64,000 nucleotides of DNA from Pseudomonas mosselii. GTDB lineage: Bacteria > Pseudomonadota > Gammaproteobacteria > Pseudomonadales > Pseudomonadaceae. Where the stretch lies: assembly GCF_019823065.1 (NCBI RefSeq), contig NZ_CP081966.1, positions 3,689,501 through 3,753,500 of the forward strand, in the 5' to 3' direction. The translations under genes were made by a program, and so were the position numbers. The notes below the pieces were generated by a model, which made no database searches, was not told the DNA's origin, and worked only from the letters and a program-made list of their open reading frames with translations. Positions 37,819 through 48,163 of this stretch are shown piece after piece (the stretch's first letter is position 1; the number at the start of each line of letters is the position of its first letter).

Positions 37819-39471
37819 ATGTACGTATACGACGAGTACGATCAGCGGATCATCGAGGACCGCGTCAAGCAGTTCCGTGATCAGACCCGCCGCTACCTGG
37901 CCGGTGAGCTGAGCGAAGAAGAATTCCGCCCTCTGCGCCTGCAGAACGGCCTGTATATCCAACGTTTCGCGCCGATGCTGCGTGTCGCCGTGCCCTATGG
38001 CCAGTTGAACGCCCGCCAGGCCCGCATGCTGGCGAAGATCGCCCGCGACTACGACAAGGGTTACGCGCACATCAGCACCCGCCAGAACGTGCAGTACAAC
38101 TGGCCGGCGCTGGAAGACATCCCGGAAATCCTGGCTGAACTGGCCACCGTGCAGATGCACGCGATCCAGACCAGCGGCAACTGCCTGCGCAACGTCACCA
38201 CCGACCAGTTCGCCGGTGTCGCCGCCGACGAGCTGGTGGATCCGCGCCCGTGGTGCGAGATCGTCCGCCAGTGGACCACCTTCCACCCGGAATTCGCCTA
38301 CCTGCCGCGCAAGTTCAAGATCGCCGTGAACGGCTCCAGCGACGACCGCGCCGCCATCGAAGTGCACGACATCGGCCTGGAGCCGGTGCGCAACGCCGCC
38401 GGTGAGCTGGGCTTCCGCGTGCTGGTCGGCGGCGGCCTGGGCCGCACCCCGGTGATCGGCTCGTTCATCAACGAGTTCCTGCCCTGGCAGGACCTGCTCA
38501 GCTACCTGGATGCCATCCTGCGCGTGTACAACCGTTACGGCCGCCGTGACAACAAGTACAAGGCGCGGATCAAGATCCTGGTCAAGGCCCTCACCCCGGA
38601 AGTGTTCGCCGAGAAGGTCGAGGCCGAGATGGCCCACCTGCGCGGTGGCAGCACCACCCTGACCGAGGACGAGGTGCAGCGCGTTGCCCGTCACTTCGTC
38701 GACCCCGAGTACCTGGCCCTCGACAATGTCGACTACAGCGCCCTGGACGCCGAGCACCCAGGCTTCACCCGCTGGCGCTCGCGCAACACCCGCGCGCACA
38801 AGAAGCCGGGCTACGTCGCCGTGACCCTGTCGCTCAAGCCCACCGGCGTCGCCCCGGGCGACCTGACCGACAAGCAGCTCGACGCCGTCGCGGACTTCGC
38901 CGAGCGCTACAGCTTCGGTTTCCTGCGCACCTCCCATGAGCAGAACATCATCCTCGCCGACGTCGAGCAGCGCCAGCTGCACGCGCTGTGGCTGGAACTG
39001 CGCGAGCAAGGCTTCGCCACCCCGAACATTGGCCTGCTGACCGACATCATCTGCTGCCCGGGCGGTGATTTCTGCTCGCTGGCCAACGCCAAGTCGATCC
39101 CGATCGCCGAGTCCATCCAGCGCCGCTTCGACGACCTGGACTACCTGTTCGACATCGGCGAGCTCGACCTGAACATCTCCGGCTGCATGAACGCCTGCGG
39201 CCACCACCACGTCGGCCACATCGGCATCCTTGGCGTGGACAAGAAGGGCGAGGAGTTCTACCAGGTCTCGCTGGGTGGCAATGCCGCACGCGACGCGAGC
39301 CTGGGCAAGATCCTCGGCCCCTCCTTCGCCCAGGACGACATGGCCGACGTGATCGAGAAGCTGATCAATGTGTACGTCGAGCAGCGCACCGAAGACGAGC
39401 GCTTCATCGACACCTACCAGCGGATCGGCATCGACCCCTTCAAGGAACGCGTCTATGCAGCGAATCATTAA
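37819..39471 (+). CDS. cysI: assimilatory sulfite reductase (siroheme type)
   Basis: 550 residues with the two-fold nitrite/sulfite reductase repeat. Siroheme and 4Fe-4S ligands are visible as CCPGGDFCSLANAK and SGCMNACGHHHVGH. It reduces sulfite to sulfide for cysteine synthesis. The partner DUF934 gene follows with a 17-base overlap. This layout, without an adjoining cysJ, is usual in Pseudomonas. Confidence 0.95.
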   Translation: MYVYDEYDQRIIEDRVKQFRDQTRRYLAGELSEEEFRPLRLQNGLYIQRFAPMLRVAVPYGQLNARQARMLAKIARDYDKGYAHISTRQNVQYNWPALEDIPEILAELATVQMHAIQTSGNCLRNVTTDQFAGVAADELVDPRPWCEIVRQWTTFHPEFAYLPRKFKIAVNGSSDDRAAIEVHDIGLEPVRNAAGELGFRVLVGGGLGRTPVIGSFINEFLPWQDLLSYLDAILRVYNRYGRRDNKYKARIKILVKALTPEVFAEKVEAEMAHLRGGSTTLTEDEVQRVARHFVDPEYLALDNVDYSALDAEHPGFTRWRSRNTRAHKKPGYVAVTLSLKPTGVAPGDLTDKQLDAVADFAERYSFGFLRTSHEQNIILADVEQRQLHALWLELREQGFATPNIGLLTDIICCPGGDFCSLANAKSIPIAESIQRRFDDLDYLFDIGELDLNISGCMNACGHHHVGHIGILGVDKKGEEFYQVSLGGNAARDASLGKILGPSFAQDDMADVIEKLINVYVEQRTEDERFIDTYQRIGIDPFKERVYAANH

Positions 39472-39949
39472 GAACAACCAGATCGTCGACGAAACCTGGC
39501 ACCTGCTGCCCAAGGACGTCTCGATCGACGAGCTGACCAACTGCGACGACTACATCGTGCCGCTGCAGCTGTGGCGTGACCATCCGAGCCTGCTCAAGGC
39601 CCGCGACGGCGGCCTGGGCATCTGGCTGGACAGCGACGAGGAAGCCGAGGAAATCGGCGAAGACGTCGAGCACTTCCAGGTCATCGCCCTGAACTTCCCG
39701 GCCTTCACCGACGGGCGCAACTACTCCAACGCGCGCCTGCTGCGTGACCGCTACAAGTTCAAGGGCGAGCTGCGCGCCATCGGCGACGTGCTGCGCGACC
39801 AGCTGTTCTACATGGCCCGCTGCGGCTTCGACGCGTTCGCCATCCGTGCCGACAAGGACCCGGAAGACGCGCTGCAGAGCCTGAAGGACTTCTCGGTGAC
39901 CTACCAGGGCGCCACCGACGAGCCGCTACCGCTGTTCCGCCGCCGCTGA
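39455..39949 (+). CDS. DUF934 protein of the sulfite reductase operon
   Basis: 164 residues starting [16 protein letters not shown]. The DUF934 pattern is clear: [20 protein letters not shown], then [17 protein letters not shown]. It overlaps cysI and is found beside sulfite reductase in many proteobacteria, so a role in sulfite reduction or electron supply is inferred. Its activity is not established. Confidence 0.9.
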   Translation: MQRIIKNNQIVDETWHLLPKDVSIDELTNCDDYIVPLQLWRDHPSLLKARDGGLGIWLDSDEEAEEIGEDVEHFQVIALNFPAFTDGRNYSNARLLRDRYKFKGELRAIGDVLRDQLFYMARCGFDAFAIRADKDPEDALQSLKDFSVTYQGATDEPLPLFRRR

Positions 39950-39964
39950 TCGCTCCTGGCCCTA

Positions 39965-39999
39965 CGCAACAGCCCGCCAATCGGCGGGCTGTTGCGTTT
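39965..39999. terminator. strong terminator after cysI-DUF934
   Basis: CGCAACAGCCCGCC-AATC-GGCGGGCTGTTGCG is a perfect 14-pair stem followed by TTTG. It lies between this operon and the convergent AraC gene and can work in both directions. Confidence 0.85.
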
Positions 40000-40014
40000 G
40001 GGGCCGACCGTGCT

Positions 40015-40908
40015 TTAGCGCAACGGCACGTAGATATCGGTCTGCCACTGCTCCAGCGGCGTCTGCGGGTAGATGCTCAGGTAATGGAAGAACAACGGAT
40101 GATCGCGCAATTCCTCGCCACTGGCCGGCAGCCAGTCGCGGTAGAGCGGATAGATCGTCTCGCCGATATGGTCCGGCGAGCCGACATGCCGCACCACCGC
40201 GCAGCGTCCGGCGGGCAGGCTCGACTCCCGCACGCCCTGGGCGTTCGGCGCCACCGCCTCGTGGATTTCCCCGCAGATGGCGAAGCGGAAGTCTTCCGGC
40301 GCCGTGGTGTCCGGATTGTTGTAGGGAATGCCGAAGCTGCGGCTGCTGGCCACGGGCGACTGCCCGCTGCTCATGCGCCAGTCGATGAAGTGGCGCACGG
40401 TCTCGCTGACCCGATTGGCCGGCCCACGGTGCTCGAGCGCCGCAAGGCGCACGGCGGCGAAATCGACGATTCGTACCTGCATGGTGATGCTCCTGGAAAA
40501 ATGAGGAATGGCCAACACCGTATTCCATACCTGCCAGTCAGGCCGGCGGCGGAACGCGCTGGGCGCATGCCCGAAGGCCCGGCGGAACGCCCGGCTGAAC
40601 GCTTCCGGGCTTTCGAAGCCCGCCTCCAGCGCCACCGCCAGCACCGAGTGGCCTGGCTGGCCGAGCAGCCGCTGGGCCGCGCGACGCAGTCGCATCAGTT
40701 GCACGTAGCGGGCAACCGGCACGCCCACATAGGCGCTGAACTGGCGATGGAAGTGGAACACCGAAAAGTGCGCCACCGCGCTCAGGGCCTCCACCGACAG
40801 GTCGCCTTCCAGGTTGTCCTGGATATAGGCGAGCACGGCGTCGAAGCGGGTCTTGTAATGAACGTTGACGGGCAAGGTCAGTGTGCTCCTGGAAATACGG
40901 CAGGCCAC
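40015..40908 (-). CDS. AraC-family regulator with GyrI-like effector domain
   Basis: 297 residues. Two AraC helix-turn-helix motifs are in the N-terminal 115 residues ([21 protein letters not shown] and [24 protein letters not shown]). The C-terminal half ([29 protein letters not shown]) is a GyrI/SOUL-like small-molecule domain. This Rob/BmrR-like layout often senses drugs. It diverges from dkgB and an MFS exporter, which it may control. Confidence 0.88.
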   Translation of the reverse strand: MACRISRSTLTLPVNVHYKTRFDAVLAYIQDNLEGDLSVEALSAVAHFSVFHFHRQFSAYVGVPVARYVQLMRLRRAAQRLLGQPGHSVLAVALEAGFESPEAFSRAFRRAFGHAPSAFRRRPDWQVWNTVLAIPHFSRSITMQVRIVDFAAVRLAALEHRGPANRVSETVRHFIDWRMSSGQSPVASSRSFGIPYNNPDTTAPEDFRFAICGEIHEAVAPNAQGVRESSLPAGRCAVVRHVGSPDHIGETIYPLYRDWLPASGEELRDHPLFFHYLSIYPQTPLEQWQTDIYVPLR

Positions 40909-41184
40909 AGCTTCGTCGATCCGCGCTCGGGCCTGCCTAGCCGCATTTGCTCAATCACAACCACCTGCAGGTTTGCCATGATGCCGGATGCATCCCCCTG
41001 CTTGATACCCCTATTGCCTAGCCACCAATCACAACCCACCCTCCCATTCATGACTCCAAGTCAAAGGACCTTGACTCACCGGCGTCTTAATCAATCCCGC
41101 CGAACGGCGCAAACTGCGCTCACTCGTTCGAACCCGCACCCCACTGTCCGGGCTTCGATCCCCTCACTCGACAGGAGCAGATCC

Positions 41185-41988
41185 ATGAGCATTCCTTCCT
41201 TCGGCCTGGGCACCTTCCGCCTCACCGGCCAGGCCGTCATCGATTCGGTCAAGTCGGCGCTGGAGCTGGGCTACCGCGCCATCGACACCGCGCAGATCTA
41301 CAAGAACGAGGCCGAAGTCGGCCAAGCCATTGCCGAAAGCGGTGTGCCGCGCGACCAGCTGTTCATCACCACCAAGATCTGGGTCGACCACTACGCCGCC
41401 GACAAGCTCATCCCCAGCCTGCGCGAGAGCCTGGCCAAGCTGCGCACCGACCATGTCGACCTGCTGCTGATCCACTGGCCGGCACCAGGCAACGGCGTCG
41501 AGCTGCCCGAATACATGCAGGCCCTGGCCGAGGCCAAGCACCAGGGTCTTACCCGCCAGATCGGCATCTCCAACTTCAACATCGAGCTGACCCGCCAGGC
41601 CATCGCCGTGGTCGGCCAGGGCGAGATCGCCACCAACCAGATCGAGCTCAGCCCGTACCTGCAGAACCGCAAGCTGACTGCCTTCCTCCAGGAGCAGGGC
41701 ATCACCACCACCTCCTACATGACCCTGGCCTACGGCAAGGTGCTGAAGGATCCGCTGCTGGCGCAGATCGCCGCCAAGCACAAGGCCACCGTGGCCCAGG
41801 TGGCCCTGGCCTGGGCCTTGCAACTGGGCTACGCGGTGATCCCGTCGTCCACCAAGCGTGAGAACCTGGCCAGCAACCTGCTTGCCCAAAGCCTGCGCCT
41901 GGACGCCGACGACATGGCGCGCATCGCCACCCTGGAACGCAACGGCCGCGAAGTCAGCCCGGACGGCCTGGCGCCGAACTGGGACTGA
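41185..41988 (+). CDS. dkgB: aldo/keto reductase (2,5-diketo-D-gluconate reductase B-like)
   Basis: 267 residues, the length of DkgB. The catalytic Asp and Tyr are in [17 protein letters not shown], Lys in FITTKIW and His in [14 protein letters not shown]-binding is at [15 protein letters not shown] lies upstream. It reduces keto sugars and methylglyoxal in E. coli. It is followed by an MFS exporter. Confidence 0.93.
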   Translation: MSIPSFGLGTFRLTGQAVIDSVKSALELGYRAIDTAQIYKNEAEVGQAIAESGVPRDQLFITTKIWVDHYAADKLIPSLRESLAKLRTDHVDLLLIHWPAPGNGVELPEYMQALAEAKHQGLTRQIGISNFNIELTRQAIAVVGQGEIATNQIELSPYLQNRKLTAFLQEQGITTTSYMTLAYGKVLKDPLLAQIAAKHKATVAQVALAWALQLGYAVIPSSTKRENLASNLLAQSLRLDADDMARIATLERNGREVSPDGLAPNWD

Positions 41989-42044
41989 TCTGCACCGGGC
42001 ATGGAAGCCCACCCCCGTTCTCAACCGCTTTTTCGGAGCTCCCA

Positions 42045-43226
42045 ATGAGCACGCTTTCCCCCAAACGGGTGCTGTTCGCCCTGGCCATCGGCGCCTTCGG
42101 CATCGGCACCACCGAGTTCACGCCCATGGGCCTGTTGCCGGTGATCGCCGATGGTGTCGGCGCCAGCATTCCCAGCGCGGGCATGCTGATCACCGCCTAC
42201 GCCATCGGCGTGATGGTCGGCGCGCCGATCATGACGTTGCTGTTCAGCCGCTTCGGCAAGCGCGCCGCACTGATGATGCTGATGGGCATCTTCACCCTCG
42301 GCAACCTGCTCTCGGCCCTGTCGCCGGACTACTACACCCTGCTCCTTTCACGCCTGATCACCAGCCTCAACCACGGCGCCTTCTTCGGCCTGGGCGCGGT
42401 GGTGGCCGCCAGCGTGGTGCCCCGGGACAAGCAGGCCAGTGCCGTGGCCACCATGTTCATGGGCCTGACCATCGCCAATATCGGCGGCGTGCCAGCCGCC
42501 ACATGGCTCGGCCAGCAGGTCGGCTGGCGCATGGCCTTCGCTGGCACCGCGGTGCTCGGCGTGCTGGCCATCGCGGCGCTGTGGTACGCCCTGCCCAAGG
42601 GCGAGCGCGGCAGCGTGCCCCATGTGCGCAAGGAACTGGCGGTGATCGCCCGCCCCAACGTGCTGCTGGCCATGGCCACCACGGTCCTGGGTGCCGGCGC
42701 CATGTTCACCCTGTACACCTATGTCGCCCCGGTGCTGGCCGAACTGACCGGTGCCTCCGACAGTTTCGTCACCCTCGGCCTGGTGCTGATCGGCGTCGGC
42801 TTCACCCTCGGCAACAGCCTGGGCGGCAAGCTGGCCGACTGGTCGCTGGACGGCGCCGCGCGGATCTTCCTCGGCGCGCTGGCGGCGATCATGCTGCTGA
42901 TGCCGCTGGTGCTGGGCAGCCATGTCGGCGCCGCCCTGGCGCTGCTGGTGTGGGGCGTGTTCACCTTCGCCGTGGTGCCACCGCTGCAGATGCGGGTGAT
43001 GACCGCCGCGGCCGAGGCGCCGGGGCTGGCGTCGTCGATCAACGTGGGCGCGTTCAACCTGGGCAATGCCGTCGGCGCCGCCCTGGGTGGCGCGGTGATC
43101 AGCCTGGACCTGGGCTATGCGGCGGTGCCAATGGCCGGTGGCCTGCTGGCCGCGACCGGCTTGCTGCTGGTGTGGCTGGGCGGGCGCGGCAAGGCCAGCG
43201 ACCAGGCATTGGGCAGCACTGCCTGA
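42045..43226 (+). CDS. MFS exporter (AraJ/YdhP-like)
   Basis: 393 residues and twelve predicted membrane helices. The family start FALAIGAFGIGTTEFTPMGL and SFVTLGLVLIGVG match the DHA1 sugar-efflux-like group. It lies 56 bases after dkgB, probably in the same unit. Substrate unknown; a drug or sugar export role is inferred from the AraC-GyrI neighbour. Confidence 0.88.
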   Translation: MSTLSPKRVLFALAIGAFGIGTTEFTPMGLLPVIADGVGASIPSAGMLITAYAIGVMVGAPIMTLLFSRFGKRAALMMLMGIFTLGNLLSALSPDYYTLLLSRLITSLNHGAFFGLGAVVAASVVPRDKQASAVATMFMGLTIANIGGVPAATWLGQQVGWRMAFAGTAVLGVLAIAALWYALPKGERGSVPHVRKELAVIARPNVLLAMATTVLGAGAMFTLYTYVAPVLAELTGASDSFVTLGLVLIGVGFTLGNSLGGKLADWSLDGAARIFLGALAAIMLLMPLVLGSHVGAALALLVWGVFTFAVVPPLQMRVMTAAAEAPGLASSINVGAFNLGNAVGAALGGAVISLDLGYAAVPMAGGLLAATGLLLVWLGGRGKASDQALGSTA

Positions 43227-43370
43227 TCGCTGTCGCCGCAGCGGGTCGGCTCCGCTATCACTCATACCCTGGGTGATGCGTGCAGGCCCGGCTCGCGACG
43301 GCGGCAGTGATTGCTTAAGCCCGACGCTTTACCTAGGCTAGTGGCCTTTTCCTCGCAACGAGACAGGGCC

Positions 43371-44012
43371 ATGTCAGAACACGAAACCATCGGCGAAGGC
43401 CGTTTCAGCAGCATCGAGATCCGTGTGCTCGGTTCGCTGATCGAGAAGCAGGCCACCAGCCCGGAAACCTACCCCCTGACCCTCAATGCCCTGGTCCTGG
43501 CCTGCAACCAGAAGACCAGCCGTGAACCCGTCATGAACCTGACGCCCGGCCAGGTCGGCCAGGCCCTGCGCAACCTGGAGAGCCAGGAGATGGCGCGCCT
43601 GCAGATGGGCAGCCGCGCCGATCGCTGGGAGCAGCGGGTAGACAAGGCCCTGGAGCTGGTGCCGGCGCAACTGGTGCTGATGGGGCTGATGTTCCTGCGC
43701 GGCCCGCAGACCCTCAGCGAGCTGCTGACCCGCAGCAATCGCCTGTACGCCTTCGAGGACGTCGATCAGGTCCAGCACCAGCTCGAACGCCTGGTCTCGC
43801 GCGAGCTGGCCCTGCACCTACCGCGCCAGGCCGGCCAGCGCGAAGACCGCTACACCCACGCCCTGGGCGACCCGGCCGAGATCGAGGCGATTCTCGCCGC
43901 CCGCCAGCAGGACGGCGGCCACCGCTCCGCCAGCGTGGCGGACGAGCGCATTGAGGCGCTGGAAGCCCGGGTGGCTGCGCTGGAAGCGCGCCTGGCCCAA
44001 CTCGAAGGTTGA
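43371..44012 (+). CDS. yceH: YceH/DUF480 protein
   Basis: 213 residues. YceH family with [25 protein letters not shown] start, [12 protein letters not shown], and a C-terminal coiled coil ([18 protein letters not shown]). Two winged-helix folds suggest nucleic-acid binding, but the role is not known. Free-standing gene. Confidence 0.9.
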   Translation: MSEHETIGEGRFSSIEIRVLGSLIEKQATSPETYPLTLNALVLACNQKTSREPVMNLTPGQVGQALRNLESQEMARLQMGSRADRWEQRVDKALELVPAQLVLMGLMFLRGPQTLSELLTRSNRLYAFEDVDQVQHQLERLVSRELALHLPRQAGQREDRYTHALGDPAEIEAILAARQQDGGHRSASVADERIEALEARVAALEARLAQLEG

Positions 44013-44013
44013 C

Positions 44014-44205
44014 TCAGGGCTTTTCGGCGTCGGGAAAGTTGCGGCAGCTCTTGCGTTCGGCCAGCTCCCGCGCGCTGGGGCGCTGGTCGACAAACACGGT
44101 GCGGCCGTCGGCGTAGATTTCCAGGTAGCCCCAGTGCAGGTCCTGCTCGGTCTGCCCGGGTTTGGGTGGGACGAGCCACCAGGGTTCGCGGCTGATCAGG
44201 GTCAT
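44014..44205 (-). CDS. small hypothetical protein
   Basis: 63 residues starting [21 protein letters not shown] lies seven bases upstream. It contains [18 protein letters not shown], a compact beta-like module, and ends basic. It lies one base from the yceH stop, convergent. No family name is recalled. Confidence 0.6.
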   Translation of the reverse strand: MTLISREPWWLVPPKPGQTEQDLHWGYLEIYADGRTVFVDQRPSARELAERKSCRNFPDAEKP

Positions 44206-44387
44206 GGGTGGGCTCCAGTGGGGCTGGGGGTAGTTTGTGCGGTAACTATAGACAGCCAGGCTTGGCACTCCCGCCCGGACTGTTCCTCCAGGCACAATTC
44301 TCAAGTGCCCGGCGCACCGATTCTCCCTGTCCTGGGATGGGTCTAATCTGGCTCCTGCAAACCCACTCCCCACAAGGAACGACCACG

Positions 44388-44852
44388 ATGTCCCGCCCAC
44401 CACTGCCCCCCTTTACCCGTGAAACCGCCATCGAGAAGGTACGCCTGGCCGAAGACGGCTGGAATAGCCGCGACGCCGCCAAGGTGGCCCTGGCCTACAC
44501 CCTCGACACCCACTGGCGCAACCGCGCCGAGTTCTGCAACAGCCGCGAGCAGGCCCAGGCCTTCCTCACCCGCAAGTGGAACCGCGAGCTGGAATACCGC
44601 CTGATCAAGGAACTCTGGGCCTTCACCGACAACCGCATCGCCGTGCGCTACGCCTACGAGTACCGCGACGACAGCGGCCAGTGGTACCGCGCCTACGGCA
44701 ACGAGAACTGGGAGTTCGCCGAGGACGGGTTGATGCGCAACCGCCACGCCAGCATCAACGAACAGCCCATCAGCGAGGCCGAGCGCAAGTTCCGCTGGCC
44801 GCTGGGGCGCCGCCCGGACGATCATCCGGGGCTGAGCGAGTTCGGTTTCTGA
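44388..44852 (+). CDS. DUF1348 / NTF2-like protein
   Basis: 154 residues. DUF1348 pattern: [51 protein letters not shown]. SnoaL/NTF2-like folds bind small ligands or act as isomerases; the role here is unknown. AAGGA lies upstream. Confidence 0.9.
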   Translation: MSRPPLPPFTRETAIEKVRLAEDGWNSRDAAKVALAYTLDTHWRNRAEFCNSREQAQAFLTRKWNRELEYRLIKELWAFTDNRIAVRYAYEYRDDSGQWYRAYGNENWEFAEDGLMRNRHASINEQPISEAERKFRWPLGRRPDDHPGLSEFGF

Positions 44853-45056
44853 ACAGTGACGCCGGATTTGCGGGGCCGCTCAACGGCCCCGAACAACCGG
44901 CGGGCACATAGCGGGATTACCGAGCAGACGAGACAGGTCGTACGCAGCCTCCAGAACTTTTTCCGTTTTCCCGGTCTATTGGGTGAGTGCGCTCCACGGT
45001 TGTTCCAGCAACCACCGAACGCACCTTCAATTGCCAATCAGAGGTTGTCTTCACTC

Positions 45057-45437
45057 ATGAACTTCCCTGCCCCATGCCTGCTGCTCGTTGGCCTGTTCGC
45101 ACTTGTGGCCGCAGGCTCGGCATCCGCCGCCCCCATGAAGACTTCGACACCTCCCGCCCACAGCCTCGACCTGGCGGACCGCCAGGCCAGCGAACGCCCT
45201 TGGCCAAGCCTGGCCAGCACGCCGTCCGCACCGCTGCTGGCCCACGACGAACGCTACCGGCACGACGAACGCTGGCATGACCACCGCGACGACTGGCGTC
45301 GGGAACAGTGGCGGCGAGAACAATGGCGCCGGGAACAGCACCGTCGGGAAATGCAACGGCAACGCTACTGGGAGCGCCATCACGAGCGTGCCCTGCGTCA
45401 TCGCTATGACGACGATCACCGCTACTATCGTCGCTGA
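45057..45437 (+). CDS. exported Arg/Trp/His-rich repeat protein
   Basis: 126 residues. The signal peptide is [24 protein letters not shown]. After a linker, the C-terminal 60 residues are extremely basic with the unit WRREQ repeated ([17 protein letters not shown]), then a His/Arg/Tyr tail. Similar 'RREQ' secreted proteins occur in Pseudomonas with no known role; membrane, polyanion or metal binding is possible. Confidence 0.7.
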   Translation: MNFPAPCLLLVGLFALVAAGSASAAPMKTSTPPAHSLDLADRQASERPWPSLASTPSAPLLAHDERYRHDERWHDHRDDWRREQWRREQWRREQHRREMQRQRYWERHHERALRHRYDDDHRYYRR

Positions 45438-45610
45438 ACAGTTCACAGGCTGCCTGCCTCGGGCAGGCAGTACCTTCGCCTCTCTCTCCTGAACCACACC
45501 CCTGCCATCGCGCAGACGGGCTTGCTATTCACATATGGGAACCCGCATATTCGGCCCTCCACATGTATAGACCATCATCATGCTCACGCCCCGAGGTATT
45601 CAAATGCCTC

Positions 45611-45839
45611 GCCGGCGAGACCATCGGTGCCCTGTCGATCCAGGCCAGCGATGCCCAAGGCCTGGTGCGCGAAGCGATGATCTACGCCAATGTCATCGGC
45701 TGCGACCTGGGGCCCAAGCCCCCCCATCGGCAGCCTCGCCACCCTGCTCTGGCTGCACGTACTGGAGCGCAAGGGCATGTGCGTCACCTGGGGCGACTAC
45801 TTCAAGGTCGGCATCCTGAACGCCGGAGAAAGCCTGTAG
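45611..45839 (+). pseudogene. arsB: arsB remnant with frameshift in a C-run
   Basis: The frame reads [15 protein letters not shown], then after seven C bases (45719-45725) the next frame reads [18 protein letters not shown] and [10 protein letters not shown] before a stop. These are consecutive segments of the C-terminal end of ArsB arsenite exporters. The rest of the gene is missing, and no arsC or arsR lies nearby, so it is a decaying remnant. Confidence 0.75.
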
Positions 45840-45965
45840 GCGCTCAAAAGCACCTGGCCTCATCGGTTCGCTCAACTACCGTGGGCTGATCATCTTCGGC
45901 CCACTGGACGAGTAGCCAGAATCGCCCTAGCATCGGCGCCCCCACGGCCTCACTCACGGACGATC

Positions 45966-47006
45966 ATGCCCTCCGCCACCCGCCTGCTTGCCCTGTTCGC
46001 CCTGTCCACCCTGGTCAGCGCCTGCAGTATCAATGGCACCTACATCGACAGCACCCGCCCTGATGCAGCCAAGCTGCGCTACATCTCGGGCAATGGCAGC
46101 GCCACCCTCGACCTGTTCGACAGCGCGCGCTGTGAAGGCCGGACCAGCGGCATCCTCAACAACCTGTTCGTGCCCGACTCTCGCCGACGGGCCGACATGA
46201 GCGTGCCGCCGCCGGCAAACAGCAACAGTTACTACGAGATCCGCCTCGAACCCGGTCAGCCGATACATGTTCGCGCCAACACCCAGAGCGCCAACACGGT
46301 CTGCTCGGCCTCGTTCACCCTGACACCGCAGGCAGGCTCCGAATATGAACTGCGCTTCGACCAGTCGCCTGGCTACTGCCAGGCAACGCTGGTGCGCCTG
46401 CAACGGGTCGAGGGCAAGGACCAACGCCAGCCCTATCCGATGATCGACACCATCCCGAGCGCCTGCTGGGGTACCTCGGCGTTATTCCCGAAACAACCCA
46501 CACCGCTGCCCGACACCGCCCGGCGCACCGCGTTGATCGACAGCATCATCCGCGACAGCGTCACCCCGGAGATGGAGCAACTGACCACGTTGCGCAAAGC
46601 CGTCGCCCTGACTCGGCAAGCCTCCCCCGAAGTCCAGGTAGCGGCGCGCAAGCGGGAACTGGGCCTCGATCTGCCAGAGGCCTACTGGCAGCAGTACCAG
46701 CAGAACCTGCAAACCTTCGCCGAGGCGCTCGCCAACCTCAAGGCACGCACGCTGGAACGCTACGACGCCGACAGCCGCGCCTACCTGCGCAGCGTGCGCG
46801 ACGAGCAGTTGCAGGTCTGGGCCGGTGGCACCAACGATGCGCGCCTGCCGAGCAAGGCCCAGCGCATGCGCGACATGGCCTACTACTACAACTATGTCCT
46901 GCAGGAGACGATCGCGCAGATCAGCCTCGAACACTTGCGCAACATGGCTGAACTGGATCAACGCGAAGGGGTTTGCAAGCGCTTCGCCGGATGCTGGAAA
47001 CTCTAG
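45966..47006 (+). CDS. lipoprotein of unknown function
   Basis: 346 residues. The lipobox LVSAC places a lipidated Cys near residue 20. The N-terminal part is beta-rich with cysteines; the C-terminal half (about 180-320) is helical with coiled-coil character. No domain is recognised. It stands alone behind an arsB remnant. Confidence 0.75.
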   Translation: MPSATRLLALFALSTLVSACSINGTYIDSTRPDAAKLRYISGNGSATLDLFDSARCEGRTSGILNNLFVPDSRRRADMSVPPPANSNSYYEIRLEPGQPIHVRANTQSANTVCSASFTLTPQAGSEYELRFDQSPGYCQATLVRLQRVEGKDQRQPYPMIDTIPSACWGTSALFPKQPTPLPDTARRTALIDSIIRDSVTPEMEQLTTLRKAVALTRQASPEVQVAARKRELGLDLPEAYWQQYQQNLQTFAEALANLKARTLERYDADSRAYLRSVRDEQLQVWAGGTNDARLPSKAQRMRDMAYYYNYVLQETIAQISLEHLRNMAELDQREGVCKRFAGCWKL

Positions 47007-47251
47007 GCCGTCACCGAGCGACGGTCTGCCCCATGCTATCGGGGCATGACGGTCACGGTCTGCGACCCGGACCTGGCAGGGGCGCTGAAGCTGCCGACGG
47101 TTTGCTTGTCCGCAGGTAGTGTGCCGCGCCCCCGAGCCTGTGTATGCTGCACGGGCGCGGCGAGCGGCCCCCGGCGGCTTGCAGGACCTCGCGCGGCCGC
47201 CCTGCGTGATCGGACCATGACCGGGCTACCCGTTTCGGACACTTCTGCCCT

Positions 47252-48115
47252 ATGCCCGTCGATCTGCAAGCGCTCTACCCCAGGCTGATCCACCTGATGC
47301 TGGACACCGTGTTCGTGGTCGACCGGGACGACACCATCGCATTCGTGAGCAACGCCTGCGAGGCCTTGCTCGGCTACCGCGCCGACGAACTGACCGGCAC
47401 CCCGATCACCCGCTACATGCACCCGGATGACCTGGAAACCACCCGCGCCTCGATCGCCCGGGTCATGGACGGCACCCCGCACTTCGACTTTCGCAACCGC
47501 TATGTACGCAAGGATGGCGAGATCGTGCATATCCTCTGGGCGGCCTTCTGGTCCGACGAGGTGGGCGCGCGGATCGGCGTCGCCCGCAACATCACCGCCC
47601 TCACCCAGGCCGAGCAGGAACTGCGCTTTCTCGCCCATCATGACCCGCTGACCAAGCTGACCAACCGCTCGCTGTTCAACGACCGCCTGGCCACCGCCCT
47701 GCGCGCCGCCCGCCAGCAGCAGCGCCGGCTGGCCCTGCTGTTCCTCGACGTCAACGACTTCAAGGGTATCAACGATGTACACGGTCACGCGGCCGGCGAC
47801 CGCGTGCTGTGCACCATCGCCCGACGCCTGCAGGACAGCGTGCAGGAAGCGGACACCGTGGCGCGGATCGGCGGCGACGAGTTCATCGTGCTGCTGACCG
47901 ATGTACCGTCGGAGGACGCCGTGTACGAGGTGGTCGAGCAGATCGCCATGGTCATGGAGGAGCCGCTCGGCGCCGAGTTCGGCGACGTCAGGATGCCGTC
48001 CTGCAGCATCGGCGTGGCCTGCTACCCCACCGATGGCGAGGATGCCGACACCCTGCTCAGCCATGCCGATGGCGAGATGTACCGCAAGAAGCGGCGGCGG
48101 GCGCGGGTGGGGTGA
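47252..48115 (+). CDS. PAS-GGDEF diguanylate cyclase
   Basis: 287 residues. A PAS domain (about 8-120) is followed by a GGDEF domain with the intact motif GGDEF near 208-212 (ARIGGDEFIVLL). The inhibitory RxxD five residues earlier reads QEAD, lacking the Arg, so product inhibition is probably lost. It makes c-di-GMP and is soluble, with no membrane helix. Ribosome site weak. Confidence 0.9.
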   Translation: MPVDLQALYPRLIHLMLDTVFVVDRDDTIAFVSNACEALLGYRADELTGTPITRYMHPDDLETTRASIARVMDGTPHFDFRNRYVRKDGEIVHILWAAFWSDEVGARIGVARNITALTQAEQELRFLAHHDPLTKLTNRSLFNDRLATALRAARQQQRRLALLFLDVNDFKGINDVHGHAAGDRVLCTIARRLQDSVQEADTVARIGGDEFIVLLTDVPSEDAVYEVVEQIAMVMEEPLGAEFGDVRMPSCSIGVACYPTDGEDADTLLSHADGEMYRKKRRRARVG

Positions 48116-48163
48116 TGGCCAGGTGTTATCTGGTCTTGCCCGCGATGTGGCCCGCACACTTGC

